From NCBI GenBank assembly GCA_026014585.1, contig JAOZIA010000005.1:1-64000 (forward strand): 64,000 bases of DNA, in the 5' to 3' direction. The notes beneath the pieces are model-generated. The model saw only the letters and a program-made list of their open reading frames with translations. It was not told the DNA's origin and ran no database searches. The position numbers were made by a program, and so were the translations under genes. How positions within the stretch are numbered: the first letter of the stretch is position 1; each line of letters starts with the position of its first letter. Positions 8,047-17,153 of this stretch are shown here, piece by piece. This stretch comes from Candidatus Bathyarchaeota archaeon. GTDB lineage: Archaea > Thermoproteota > Bathyarchaeia > Bathyarchaeales > Bathycorpusculaceae.

Positions 8047-9702
8047 TTGAAATTCTTAATTAGGGTCGTTATGTTTTATTTTTTATTGAGGCAAATATTG
8101 TTGTGTGCCTCTACAGCTGATTCTGTGTTAATTCAATCCAAAAAGAAGAAAAAGGCTCCAAAGAAGAATCGTGAGTTGTCAAGTCAAAAGACAAAGCTGC
8201 TTGAGTTAGCGGAGCAAGTAGCGCATTTTGGCAGTTGGGAATGGGATATATCAAAGCCAAGAGCAATTTGGTCTCCTGAGTTGTTTCGGATTTTTGGTAT
8301 TGCACCAAGACGTGAGGGATTAACCCTTGAAGAATACCGAAGTTTCATTCACCCAGACGACTTAGAGCGGATAAGCAAAAGAATGGACATAAGCAACGTG
8401 AAAGTCAAGTTAAATCAAACATCTAAAGTTGACTACCGTATAATCCGTGGTGATGGTTCTATTCGGACAATTCATTCTCAGCGTCAGGTAAGAGAAGTTA
8501 CAGAGGAGGGCAAACTCAAAGTTATCGTAGGTGTAGACCAAGACGTGACCGAGCAAAAGGAGGCAGAGGAGGCGCTTCGTCACAGTGAGGAACGTTTTCG
8601 CGCAGTTGCGGAAGCAGCTAACGTTATGGTCTACGAATCTGACTTGGTCACGAATAAAGTCCACGTTGTTAGGGGTGAAAAGGAGCTGATGGGGTTTGAA
8701 TCTTTTGAAGGTGGCGATCGAACTGTTGATTGGGTTTTAAGTCGCATCCACCCAGACGATGCCCCACATGTACTGTCAGTATGGGGTAAAGCAAAAAACA
8801 ATCCGAACGTAAACTGGTACTCTTTAGAGTATCGCATACGTCACAAAAATGGTCGCTACCTCATAGTGAAAGATACTGCAAAAGCCGTAAAAGACAGGAA
8901 CGGCAAAACAGCATTTTTTATCGGTGGCATACGAGATATTACACGACGAAAGCGGGACCAAGAAAAAATCAGGCAATACAGCAAGCACCTTGAGGAATTA
9001 GTGGATGAACGTACCCGTCAACTTCAGGAAAAAGAGCGGTTAGCTGCCATTGGTGAAACGGCGGGCATGGTTGGACATGACATCCGCAACCCTCTTCAAT
9101 CGTTAACTGGTGATGTTTACCTCATAAAAACAGAATTAGACAGCCTACCCAAGAGCGGTATAACAAAAAGTATTATCGAATGCGTAGATAGTATCGAACA
9201 TGATATTGGGTATATTAACAAAATTGTTGCGGACCTGCAGGATTACTCTAGACAGCTAAACCCTGAATTTCAAAAGGTGAACTTAGCAGAAGTAATTGGA
9301 GATGTGGTTAAGAAAATCTCTTTTCCTGATAATGTAAAGTTGATTCTAAACATTGAATCTGTTCCAGAAGTAAGCTTGGAACGCACTTTTTCTAGGCGGG
9401 CATTAACTAACCTAATCAACAACGCTATCCAAGCTATGCCAAACGGGGGACAACTTGAAGTCACAGCATATCAAGAAAAAAACCAAATTAACATGGTAGT
9501 TGCAGACACAGGGGTGGGTATACCAGATGACATTAAAGCCAAAGTTTTCACACCAATGTTTACTACTAAGGCTAAAGGTCAGGGGTTAGGTTTGGCGGTG
9601 GTTAAGCGTTTGGTTGAAGCTCAAGGCGGAAGCATCAGTTTTGAGAGCAAAATTGGTGTGGGTACAAAGTTTTTGATTAAATTGCCCATCGAAAGACCTT
9701 AA
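8047..9702 (+). CDS. PAS-domain sensor histidine kinase
   Basis: A 551-aa kinase of a two-component-type system. Order: a short hydrophobic, then Lys-rich N-terminus (1-45), PAS/PAC 1 (about 55-175), PAS/PAC 2 (about 185-300), a linker coiled coil, HisKA with phospho-accepting His344 in GMVGHDIRNPLQ, and HATPase_c with the N-box (TNLINNAIQAMPNGG), DTGVGIPD and GQGLGLAV. No full transmembrane pair is obvious, so it is probably cytoplasmic. It starts at TTG 8047, or at ATG 8071 behind AGGGTC. The kinase half is closely similar to the protein at 20008. No response regulator lies nearby. Confidence 0.9.
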   Translation: MKFLIRVVMFYFLLRQILLCASTADSVLIQSKKKKKAPKKNRELSSQKTKLLELAEQVAHFGSWEWDISKPRAIWSPELFRIFGIAPRREGLTLEEYRSFIHPDDLERISKRMDISNVKVKLNQTSKVDYRIIRGDGSIRTIHSQRQVREVTEEGKLKVIVGVDQDVTEQKEAEEALRHSEERFRAVAEAANVMVYESDLVTNKVHVVRGEKELMGFESFEGGDRTVDWVLSRIHPDDAPHVLSVWGKAKNNPNVNWYSLEYRIRHKNGRYLIVKDTAKAVKDRNGKTAFFIGGIRDITRRKRDQEKIRQYSKHLEELVDERTRQLQEKERLAAIGETAGMVGHDIRNPLQSLTGDVYLIKTELDSLPKSGITKSIIECVDSIEHDIGYINKIVADLQDYSRQLNPEFQKVNLAEVIGDVVKKISFPDNVKLILNIESVPEVSLERTFSRRALTNLINNAIQAMPNGGQLEVTAYQEKNQINMVVADTGVGIPDDIKAKVFTPMFTTKAKGQGLGLAVVKRLVEAQGGSISFESKIGVGTKFLIKLPIERP

Positions 9703-9750
9703 CTAAAGAAGCTATGGGTTCAAATCCTTGTCAACTTTTTTGGTAATTTG

Positions 9751-9957
9751 TTACTTTTTTGGTTTTGTGCGTCCAGCGAAAATTGCGCCTGAGGTTCCAA
9801 TTAAGTCGATTCCAACTATTCCTATAACTGTTGCAATCCCCGTATGATTCTCTCCGAAAAGTAGTTCTCCCGCTACCATCACAGCAGCCCCTATCAAACA
9901 CAACGAAATCCCAAACACAAAAATAACAAACGCCCAACGCATTTGTTGCACGCCCAT
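9751..9957 (-). CDS. Small two-helix membrane protein
   Basis: A 68-aa protein with two hydrophobic helices (about residues 7-29 and 40-60) and a basic C-terminal tail (GRTKPKK). This is the pattern of a small integral membrane protein. An overlapping frame encodes a less plausible Trp/Arg-rich peptide, so this frame is preferred. It is leftward, between two rightward genes. Function unknown. Confidence 0.55.
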   Translation of the reverse strand: MGVQQMRWAFVIFVFGISLCLIGAAVMVAGELLFGENHTGIATVIGIVGIDLIGTSGAIFAGRTKPKK

Positions 9958-10065
9958 TCTATCAATAATAAAGGCTCTATATTCAGTTTAATGTTGTGGA
10001 AGAGGTGTTTATGGGAATCTTCTTATAGTCAGAGTTGCCCAGTTATTTTTTATGGGTTGAGTTTT

Positions 10066-10797
10066 ATGGGTAAATTAAACGGTAAAGTAGCAGTTGTTAC
10101 TGGCGCTGCTCAAGGCATCGGACGAGAAATCGCCCTAGTCTTGGCTGAGGAGGGCGCCGCGGTTTTTGTTTTGGATATTTCAGATAAAATTTTTGAGGTC
10201 GCCAAGGAGGCAGAAGGGGTTATTGCGGTTAAATGTGACGTAACTGATCCTGCATCTGTTGAATCCGCCATGACGCAAGCAATTGAAAAACATGGGAGCA
10301 TTGACATTTTGGTTAATAACGCGGGGATTTATCCGCAGAAACCATTTCTTGAAATGACCAAGCAGGACTGGGACAAAGTCATAAACATCAACCTCAATGG
10401 AACCTTTAACTGCACCAAAGCAGTCATCCCAAAAATGGTTACAAAACATTACGGCAAAATCGTAAACATCGCCTCCATCGCAGGCGCAGTCGTGGGATTC
10501 TCCAACTTGACGCATTACAGCGCAAGCAAAGGCGCAGTAGCAGGATTCACAAAATCGTTGGCACTTGAAATGGCACCGCACGGCATCAACGTAAACGCGA
10601 TTGCTCCTGGACCCATCGATGTTGGCATAATTCCTGTGGGCTCCGAAATCGCACAGCAAACCGTAAAAGCAATTCCTGTGGGCAGGATGGGGCAACCGCG
10701 AGATATTGCTGATTTGGTGGTGTTTTTAGCCAGCAACCAAGCAGGCTTCATCACAGGACAATGTATCGTGTGTGATGGAGGATACACGCTGCCCTAA
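10066..10797 (+). CDS. Short-chain dehydrogenase/reductase (FabG-like)
   Basis: A 243-aa classical SDR that oxidises or reduces an alcohol/ketone with NAD(P). The cofactor motif TGAAQGIG is at about residues 12-19, NNAG at about 80-83, and the catalytic Ser and YSASK motif at about 135-155, followed by NAIAPGPI. Length is typical. The frame is open further upstream, but the ATG at 10066 starts exactly where SDR proteins begin, so that start is used; a TATA-like TTATAG at 10022-10027 supports it. FabG-type ketoreductase or another sugar/alcohol substrate cannot be told apart here. Confidence 0.88.
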   Translation: MGKLNGKVAVVTGAAQGIGREIALVLAEEGAAVFVLDISDKIFEVAKEAEGVIAVKCDVTDPASVESAMTQAIEKHGSIDILVNNAGIYPQKPFLEMTKQDWDKVININLNGTFNCTKAVIPKMVTKHYGKIVNIASIAGAVVGFSNLTHYSASKGAVAGFTKSLALEMAPHGINVNAIAPGPIDVGIIPVGSEIAQQTVKAIPVGRMGQPRDIADLVVFLASNQAGFITGQCIVCDGGYTLP

Positions 10798-10896
10798 ACT
10801 CCGCTTTAATCAAATATAGCTGCCCTTTAGTATCTTTTATATTTACGTTTTATTTTACTGAAACCTATCAAGATAGCGATTGGTGAAATAAAGAAT

Positions 10897-11382
10897 ATGA
10901 AGTTACCAGGTTTTGTTCAGCAGGAAATCCAGCAAATTCATACACAATTAGCGCCTGAAAAAACCAGTTTGGAGTTGATTATGCTTCAGCAGGCGGTTTA
11001 TAATAAGAAGGCGATTTGGCTACAGGGAACAGTTACTTCGGTGGTCAGCATTGATGAGATGGATTCTCAAACTGTGGGCACCTGGTTTATGAATCTGCCC
11101 ACAACCGTGCAAACTACTGCATCAGCAACCTGCTTTTACCTGCAAGATGCTAGGGGTCAGCAAATTTTGGTGAAATATCCAAGTGATGTTGACGTTTCAG
11201 CAATGGATAACGTAACGGTAGTAGGTATTTTTAGGGCACATGGGGTTATTGTTGAAACCAAGGGGTTATTGCGGACAAAACAGGAAGAACTCAACAACTC
11301 CTTAGGGGAACCATTCATTGGAGCCATAACAGTAGAAAATCAGACCAAACAAAAAATGGAATACATAAGACAAAACCTGTAG
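10897..11382 (+). CDS. Hypothetical OB-fold-like protein
   Basis: A 161-aa soluble protein. The segment WLQGTVTSVV (about residues 41-50) followed by strands around CFYLQDARGQQILVKY and NVTVVGIFRAHG looks like an OB-fold beta barrel; helices lie at both ends. No known active-site motif. TATA-like sequence near 10837 and GGTGA ribosome-binding site before the ATG. It is followed at 56 nt by another small gene. A nucleic-acid binding role is only a guess from the fold. Confidence 0.65.
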   Translation: MKLPGFVQQEIQQIHTQLAPEKTSLELIMLQQAVYNKKAIWLQGTVTSVVSIDEMDSQTVGTWFMNLPTTVQTTASATCFYLQDARGQQILVKYPSDVDVSAMDNVTVVGIFRAHGVIVETKGLLRTKQEELNNSLGEPFIGAITVENQTKQKMEYIRQNL

Positions 11383-11437
11383 AACCCGCGGATTTAAATG
11401 CTGCATACCAGCAATATTTTAAGTAACAGGTGAAAGC

Positions 11438-11590
11438 ATGAGCAAAAAAATTGAATGCCGCAACACCGATTACACAAAGGGGTTTAGCATCACCCGTGAA
11501 AACGGCGTTTTTGTTGCAACCAAAGACAAAGTCAGACTAACAGCGGCGACAGCTGAAGAAATCAATAAGTTAATTCAAAACCAAAAATAG
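11438..11590 (+). CDS. Small hypothetical protein, 50 aa
   Basis: A 50-codon gene behind a good ribosome-binding site (AGGTGAAAGC then ATG). The product has a short beta-rich core (FSITRENGVFVAT) and a C-terminal helix (TAAEEINKLIQ) and is soluble and basic. Codon use matches its neighbours. It ends 3 nt before the convergent CdvB-like gene stop. No family recognised. Confidence 0.6.
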   Translation: MSKKIECRNTDYTKGFSITRENGVFVATKDKVRLTAATAEEINKLIQNQK

Positions 11591-11593
11591 CCG

Positions 11594-12256
11594 CTAAACA
11601 TCCAAACTGGCTCTTTTTCGGACTCCTGCCCCTATATTTTCGACACCGTCTATCTCGGGTAGTCTTGATTGGAGTTGGCTTCCTGCAGCAGCTTCAGCTT
11701 CCTCCAAAATCGACAATGCATCCGCGCTTGCCATGGTGGAAGTGACTTGTTGCATGTCACTTTGCTGCGTGGTAACCATAATGTCTGAGAGCAAATTGCC
11801 AATGTTACCTAATTCCTCGCTTGCCTGAGGGAAAATACTGCACATTTCGTTGCTGATTCCGCCCAAAGCATTTTTTGCTGGACCCAAAATAGTGACTAAA
11901 TCGCCCATTTCTGAGACCGTGCTAAGACGCATGGAAACGCTTTGCAGTGCGAGGGAGGCGTTGTTTAGGAATTTTTTGGCTTTTCGGAGTTCTGCCAGTT
12001 CGGTTGCGAGGATGTTGGCACGTGCGGTTTCCCGGTTGGTCATGGCTTTGACGACTCGGCTAAAGAGTGCGTCTTCGCGTGCTTGGAAGCGTGCTACTGC
12101 AGCGTCAAGGTTTCGGGTCTGCATGTCTAGACGCTGGGTGACTTGTGCGATTTGGGTTTTTATGGGTTCTTGTTTTTTGCCTACGTTTAGAATTTTTGAG
12201 GTAACTGTTTCCTCTTTTTCTTTAGGTTTCCACCTGTCAATAAATCCCCTAACCAC
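11594..12256 (-). CDS. ESCRT-III / CdvB-family protein
   Basis: A Snf7-like helical protein of 220 aa from the GTG at 12256. Archaeal family members polymerise at membranes in cell division or vesicle budding. The start shows the FIDRWKP signature, followed by long amphipathic helices (QTRNLDAAVARFQAREDALF, then LAELRKAKKFL and LQSVSMRLSTV) and an acidic C-terminal helix near LSILEEAEAAAGSQL. The frame extends to an ATG at 12376, but that extension contains a TATA-like box (12313-12320), so a downstream GTG (12256 or 12265) is favoured. No CdvA or Vps4-type ATPase is nearby. Confidence 0.82.
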   Translation of the reverse strand: MVRGFIDRWKPKEKEETVTSKILNVGKKQEPIKTQIAQVTQRLDMQTRNLDAAVARFQAREDALFSRVVKAMTNRETARANILATELAELRKAKKFLNNASLALQSVSMRLSTVSEMGDLVTILGPAKNALGGISNEMCSIFPQASEELGNIGNLLSDIMVTTQQSDMQQVTSTMASADALSILEEAEAAAGSQLQSRLPEIDGVENIGAGVRKRASLDV

Positions 12257-12312
12257 AACAATCACACAAACCCCATTAGAAGCGGATGATAAAAGACTTG
12301 TTTTAAACAAAA

Positions 12313-12320
12313 AGGTATAA
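12313..12320 (-). promoter_or_regulatory. TATA-like promoter of the CdvB-family gene
   Basis: TTTATACC-type element on the minus strand, about 50-60 nt upstream of the favoured GTG start. Its position inside the longer open frame argues against the ATG at 12376. Confidence 0.4.
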
Positions 12321-12424
12321 ACCCGCCCCATGAAGAAACTGTTTTTTCTCCCTAAATTTAAAGCCACACGGCTCAATAGGCTGAATCTTTGCGGTTTCTC
12401 ATGGGAAAAAAATAAAATTAGTAT

Positions 12425-13396
12425 TTAAGCAGTCAGCGTTTGAAGGGCTTTTTGTGCCCACTCATTATCATGCAACAGTGCCCGACCAATTGCTACCAAG
12501 TCCACTTTGCCCATCCGCACAAGATTGTCAGCAAATTCTGGCTGCGTGATTGCACCTACTCCAATAATGGGCACGTGGGTTTCTGCTTTGACGGCTTCTG
12601 CCTGCGGGATAAAGTAGCCTGAGATATGCTGGAGTTGCTTTGGGTTGCTTCCACACATGCCACCTGACACGTCCAAAATGTCCACGCCTGCTGCTTCAAG
12701 TTTTTGCGCGAAAATTATTGCTTCTTGCGCGTGGTTGCCGTTTGGTGCTAAATCATCCGCGCCCAACCGATACAGCAGCAATTTGTCACCCAGTGCCTTT
12801 TTGACCTTCTGCGTTACCAACAAAGGAAAGGCCATGCGTTTCTCAAGTGAGCCCCCAAACTCATCCTCACGCTTATTGAGCAATGGTGAGAAAAATTGGT
12901 TAAGCAAGTAACCGTGAGCACCATGGATTTCTACTCCGTCAAAGCCAGCTTTTAGCGCACGTTCTGTGGCGGCAACAAACGCCTCAGATATGGCGTAAAG
13001 TTCCTCGATTTGGAGCATTCGGGTTTTTCCGCGGTCGCTGGGTCCAGCAGGTTTTGCACTGATAACTTTCTCATTTGCAACGCCTCCTGCATGGCTAATT
13101 TGCACCACAGCAGGTGCACCCACTTCGTGAATAGCGTTTGCAAGCGCCTCAAACCCGGAAATTAAGCTGTCACTGTAGATACCGAGTTGTTTGGGTCCGA
13201 TTTTGCCCATAGCTTCAACGTATGCATGCTCAACGATAGGTAATCCGATTGCGCTGCTGCGTCGTGCATAAAAGTTGATGAGTCGTGTGGTGACTTCGCC
13301 TTGGAAGCTTGCCCTGCCGCTTTGCATTGGGGGCATTACGATGCGGTTTCGCAGCATTATGTCTTTAACTGTTAGGGGGTCTTGGAGGCGGGGCAT
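12425..13396 (-). CDS. NADH:flavin oxidoreductase (Old Yellow Enzyme family)
   Basis: A 323-aa FMN-binding TIM-barrel ene-reductase. Family signatures: NRIVMPPM near residue 17, QISHAGG near 99, HGAHGYLLNQFFSP near 158 and the FMN phosphate site around GVGAI and GRALL near 280-305. It ends after the barrel and lacks the C-terminal Fe-S/FAD half of enoate and dienoyl-CoA reductases, so it is the short OYE type. Substrate unknown; OYE enzymes reduce activated C=C bonds with NAD(P)H. It lies 47 nt downstream of a small gene on the same strand. Confidence 0.9.
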   Translation of the reverse strand: MPRLQDPLTVKDIMLRNRIVMPPMQSGRASFQGEVTTRLINFYARRSSAIGLPIVEHAYVEAMGKIGPKQLGIYSDSLISGFEALANAIHEVGAPAVVQISHAGGVANEKVISAKPAGPSDRGKTRMLQIEELYAISEAFVAATERALKAGFDGVEIHGAHGYLLNQFFSPLLNKREDEFGGSLEKRMAFPLLVTQKVKKALGDKLLLYRLGADDLAPNGNHAQEAIIFAQKLEAAGVDILDVSGGMCGSNPKQLQHISGYFIPQAEAVKAETHVPIIGVGAITQPEFADNLVRMGKVDLVAIGRALLHDNEWAQKALQTLTA

Positions 13397-13443
13397 AGTG
13401 TTTCGAGACTTATTGCTTCTGTGCCCTATTTGAACTAGTTGGA

Positions 13444-13647
13444 TTAAATCTTGCTTGTTGCCCTGTCCTCTATTGCTTGTTCAACAATGGCTTTTTCCAT
13501 GAGACTTAGAAGCGCACTGTTCAGGTTGCCGCCGAAGTAGGGTTTAACAATTTTTTGGGCGAATTCTTGGAGTAGATTAGCGGAAACGCTGTGAAGCGTT
13601 AAATCCACCCGCAAATCCCCTGGGGTTGCGAATTGGGTTTCCGTCAT
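13444..13647 (-). CDS. Small protein, possibly ribbon-helix-helix
   Basis: A 67-aa protein with a basic/hydrophobic strand (RVDLTLHSVS, about residues 13-22), then two helices (LLQEFAQKIVKPYF and NSALLSLMEKAIVEQAI). This is the order seen in ribbon-helix-helix DNA-binding proteins, but the match is weak. It precedes the OYE gene on the same strand by 47 nt and may be co-transcribed with it. Confidence 0.55.
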   Translation of the reverse strand: MTETQFATPGDLRVDLTLHSVSANLLQEFAQKIVKPYFGGNLNSALLSLMEKAIVEQAIEDRATSKI

Positions 13648-13778
13648 GCTTGTTCACGGGCAGCGTTATCGCCGTTTTTGTTTAAAAGATGCGTGTCCAA
13701 ACTGGTTTATTGGACTGGGGAGAGGTAAGTTAAAGAAAGGTGTTGTGGGTTTTCACCCAGTGACTGGTTTATTGTTAC

Positions 13779-16700
13779 CTATCGTTTTAGTACAAAACGC
13801 CAAATACCAATAACCGCGGCGCCTATGATGATTACGACGATAACAACTATTACCCATGTACCCAGCGGATCGCCTGATGCAGGAGTAGATGCAGGTGTTG
13901 GTGTTGCGGGAGTGTTGATTGCTACTGTGCTGCTTCCTGTGTTGCTGCCAGCGGAAACATTGATTATTATTGAGCCAGTAGTGTTCAGGGTTACCTGTCC
14001 GGTCCAGACGCCGTCAACAAACGAGCCTGAAACAGCAGGGCTAATAGTTCCTTGGCTCGTGGTCAGGTTAGCTGTTCCCGTGAAGCCCACAACTGTGTTC
14101 CCGTAGGCATCTTTTGCCGTGACTGTGATATTGAAGGCGGAGTCCACATTTGCGGAGTCTGGTACAGAGACTGCGAAGTGGTCAACTGCTGCGGGGGTAA
14201 CGGTGAGAGTTGCCGTAACAGTTTTGCTATTGTATGTTGCTTCAATTGTGTAGACGCCGGCTACTGTTATGTTTATTTCATTCCCAGAATAATCAGTTCC
14301 GTTCACTTTGAAGGATGCAGCCACATTAGATGCTATGAGGTTGCCGTATTGGTCGTAACTATCAACCGTGTAGACTTGTGAGTCGCCGGCTGTTATGGTT
14401 GCACCAACTGGACTAATTGTAAGATGGTCTAAAGGTGCCGTATTAACAATTAAAGAGGCTGTGGAAACTGTTGAACTTACTGTTGCAGTAACTATCCAGT
14501 TTCCAGTTTTTTCTGCTGTGTAAATGTTATTGCTCCATGAACCGCCTGCAGTACTGTTAATGCTCCAAACTACCACGTCCGTAACATCCCAGGTGTTGTC
14601 GTACGCATCATAAGCGGTTGCAGTGAAGGCTTGAGTGTTTCCTGCAGTGATTGCAGACTCAGATGGACTTAGAATCAGATGGTCTATTGCTGCAGGATTT
14701 ATCGTGAACTGGGTTGATATTGGTGTTGCGTCTTCAGCGGTGATGGTAATTTCTGGAGTGCCGACAGTGGTGTCTTTGTAGTAGACGATAGCTTGGCTTG
14801 AACCCGGCAAAACAGTAAGACTAATTATTTGGTTTGTGCCTGCTGCGTCGCTATAGAATGTGCCTGTGGTCGAGTTTGATGCCAAGTTTACGGTGAATCC
14901 TGTGGTGACAGCGCCAAGAGAATCGTGTAGTTCAATTATTATGGCTGTTGAGAGTTGGTTTGCAGCTAAAGTTTGGCTCTCACCATCAATGAAAACCAGA
15001 TGCAAAGCGTTTTCTGTACTGTAAGGATGGTAATCAAAGAAGGTGTTGTTACCAAAAACATCAAACGGGGTGTCGATAAAGCCGTCTTGGTCTGCGTCTG
15101 CTCCAATCTGGCTGGGTCCTGTGCCGTCTGGATATGCCCAATAGTTACCGCCAATCATGCTACCAGCACCATAAACCCGTACACCCGGTTGTATTGTCGT
15201 GTTAAAGTGTAGGATACTGTCAATTGTAGATGTTGAGGTGCTGTCGGGGTGAATGTATGTTGTGTCGTTAATGTAATTGTTGAAGAAGAATAGTTGGTCA
15301 TTAAAGTTATTCGTGTTATCTGTTGATAGGCTCAGGGTGAAAGCGTTGTTTTCAAAAATGTTGCCATAAACATAGATGTTATTTGAGTTAGCGTTAGTAT
15401 CTTCAATTGCTACTGCCCCAGCAGAATAATCAACCAAATTATTATTCATCAATCGACTGCTACATAGGGTAATGTTAGAATCAATCGTGGTTAAACCACC
15501 AAAGACATTGTTGTTTATGGTTGTGTTCGTTATTGTCAAGTTATTTGAATCAACTAAGAAAAATCCAAAAGCATCATTGTCACTTATTATTGAATTTACA
15601 ATTGTAAAATTGCCCAAGTTTTCTGAGTACACACCATCATCATAGTTGTGGTTTAATGTTGAGTTGGTAACTGTGAAGTTACCTGAATCAATTAAACACA
15701 AACCACACCAATTGTTGTTCAGGTTTGAGTTTGTTATTGTAAAATTACCTGAACTATCAGTGAACACACCATAATCGTAATTGTCATTTAAGGTCGAGGT
15801 TGTTATGGTGAAGTTACCTGATGATTCATAGGTGGTCACGCCGTCCCAACCATTATTGTTTAAAGTTGAGTTCAGGATTGTAAAGAAACTTGAGCTTATA
15901 CTGTAAACGCCACTTCGCTGCTCGTTATCGTTAAAGACTGAATCTATAATTGTGAAGTTGCCTGAATCCTCAACCTCCACGCCGCACCAATAATTATTGT
16001 TCATGGTTGAGTTCATTATTGTAAAGTTGCTTGAACTTGTAGCATTCACGCCATCCCACCCGTTGCCGCTTAGGATTGAACCCGCAATTGTAAAGTTGCC
16101 TGAATTTTCAGCGTACAAGCCATTATAATCATTGCCGCTTAAGGTTGAATTCACGATTGCGATGTTGTTTGAATCCCCAACATTTAACCCATGGTTATTA
16201 CCCGTCAGGTTCGAATTTTGGATTGTAATGTTACTTGAAGAATCTGCGGCTATACCAGCAGCATAAGGAGTGTTAGTTATGTTTGAATTCTGAACCAAGA
16301 GATAGTTTGAGTTTGTAGAGTATATGCCCACATTGTTACCACTCATGGTTGAATTTATGATTGCATAGTTGCTCTCATCAGTTATAATCCCTGCACTATT
16401 GCCATCCAGGTTTGAGTTCGTAATCGTGAAATTGCTCAAACTAATGGTCATTGCTCCAGCGTTGTTGTTTAGAGTAGAATTTGTGAATGTAAAGTTGCTT
16501 GAACTAGCAGCGAAGGCTACGATGATATTGTTGTTTAGTGTTAAATTATTGGCTTCAAAGTTATTCGCTTCAACAAGATATACTCCAAATAGATTGTTTC
16601 TGTTTATCAGAGAGTTAAGGATTGTAAGATTACTTGAACGTTCTGAGTACACACCAAAATAATTACGGGTTAGAGTTGAATTTACGATTGTGATGTTGCT

Positions 16701-17066
16701 GGCATCATTTGCTACTATGCCATTGAACCCATTTTGTATGTTGAGTTTCTCTAAGGTTACATTTGACCTGTCAACAGCAATTTCTACCACAGCATTATCA
16801 AGTATTGACGCGGATATCAGTATATTTTGCCCATCAACAACCACATTGTCAGCGTCTATGGTTAATGCTGTTCCACTGCCTGCAGTCCAAGTGCCGGTGC
16901 CAACAATCCGATAGTTACCGCTACTGGAAATTGTATACGGCAATGTAATATCGGTCCAGGTTGCTGCCTTTGCAGGTTCAGAATAAATCACAAAACAAGC
17001 GGTTAACAATAACAAAGTTAAAGATAAAGAGAACAAGCGGTTTGTTACTTTCATCTCACGCACCAC
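13779..17066 (-). CDS. Giant surface protein: beta-helix plus Ig-like domains
   Basis: A 1095-aa exported, membrane-anchored protein. Signal peptide at about residues 8-34. From about 95 to 560 it is built of some twenty repeats of 22-24 residues of the type SGNFTITNSTLNNN, the pattern of a right-handed parallel beta-helix (NosD/pectate-lyase-like), extremely rich in Asn, Ser and Thr. From about 675 to 1040 there are three or four Ig/Big-like domains with motifs such as DAYGNTVVGFTG. A Pro/Thr linker and a C-terminal helix (about 1068-1090) ending in LKR anchor it. The many NxS/T sequons suggest heavy N-glycosylation. Probable role: adhesion or cell-surface polysaccharide binding. Confidence 0.85.
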   Translation of the reverse strand: MVREMKVTNRLFSLSLTLLLLTACFVIYSEPAKAATWTDITLPYTISSSGNYRIVGTGTWTAGSGTALTIDADNVVVDGQNILISASILDNAVVEIAVDRSNVTLEKLNIQNGFNGIVANDASNITIVNSTLTRNYFGVYSERSSNLTILNSLINRNNLFGVYLVEANNFEANNLTLNNNIIVAFAASSSNFTFTNSTLNNNAGAMTISLSNFTITNSNLDGNSAGIITDESNYAIINSTMSGNNVGIYSTNSNYLLVQNSNITNTPYAAGIAADSSSNITIQNSNLTGNNHGLNVGDSNNIAIVNSTLSGNDYNGLYAENSGNFTIAGSILSGNGWDGVNATSSSNFTIMNSTMNNNYWCGVEVEDSGNFTIIDSVFNDNEQRSGVYSISSSFFTILNSTLNNNGWDGVTTYESSGNFTITTSTLNDNYDYGVFTDSSGNFTITNSNLNNNWCGLCLIDSGNFTVTNSTLNHNYDDGVYSENLGNFTIVNSIISDNDAFGFFLVDSNNLTITNTTINNNVFGGLTTIDSNITLCSSRLMNNNLVDYSAGAVAIEDTNANSNNIYVYGNIFENNAFTLSLSTDNTNNFNDQLFFFNNYINDTTYIHPDSTSTSTIDSILHFNTTIQPGVRVYGAGSMIGGNYWAYPDGTGPSQIGADADQDGFIDTPFDVFGNNTFFDYHPYSTENALHLVFIDGESQTLAANQLSTAIIIELHDSLGAVTTGFTVNLASNSTTGTFYSDAAGTNQIISLTVLPGSSQAIVYYKDTTVGTPEITITAEDATPISTQFTINPAAIDHLILSPSESAITAGNTQAFTATAYDAYDNTWDVTDVVVWSINSTAGGSWSNNIYTAEKTGNWIVTATVSSTVSTASLIVNTAPLDHLTISPVGATITAGDSQVYTVDSYDQYGNLIASNVAASFKVNGTDYSGNEINITVAGVYTIEATYNSKTVTATLTVTPAAVDHFAVSVPDSANVDSAFNITVTAKDAYGNTVVGFTGTANLTTSQGTISPAVSGSFVDGVWTGQVTLNTTGSIIINVSAGSNTGSSTVAINTPATPTPASTPASGDPLGTWVIVVIVVIIIGAAVIGIWRFVLKR

Positions 17067-17153
17067 AGCGCTACTATGTGAGCTTATTGCACTTAAATCT
17101 TAAGCCCTTTAAAACAAACATTAAATTGGACATATCTGCAAATTTAAAAAGTA

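Noticed and set aside
7841-8063. Short frames across the tRNA
   Set aside because: They overlap the tRNA-Ala gene and are its translation in irrelevant frames.
9731-9937. Leftward 68-codon frame overlapping the small membrane protein
   Set aside because: The other frame has two clean membrane helices and a basic tail; this one is a Trp/Arg-rich shadow.
13779-17066. CRISPR-like array
   Set aside because: The repeats are in-frame protein coils, with no constant spacers or cas genes.
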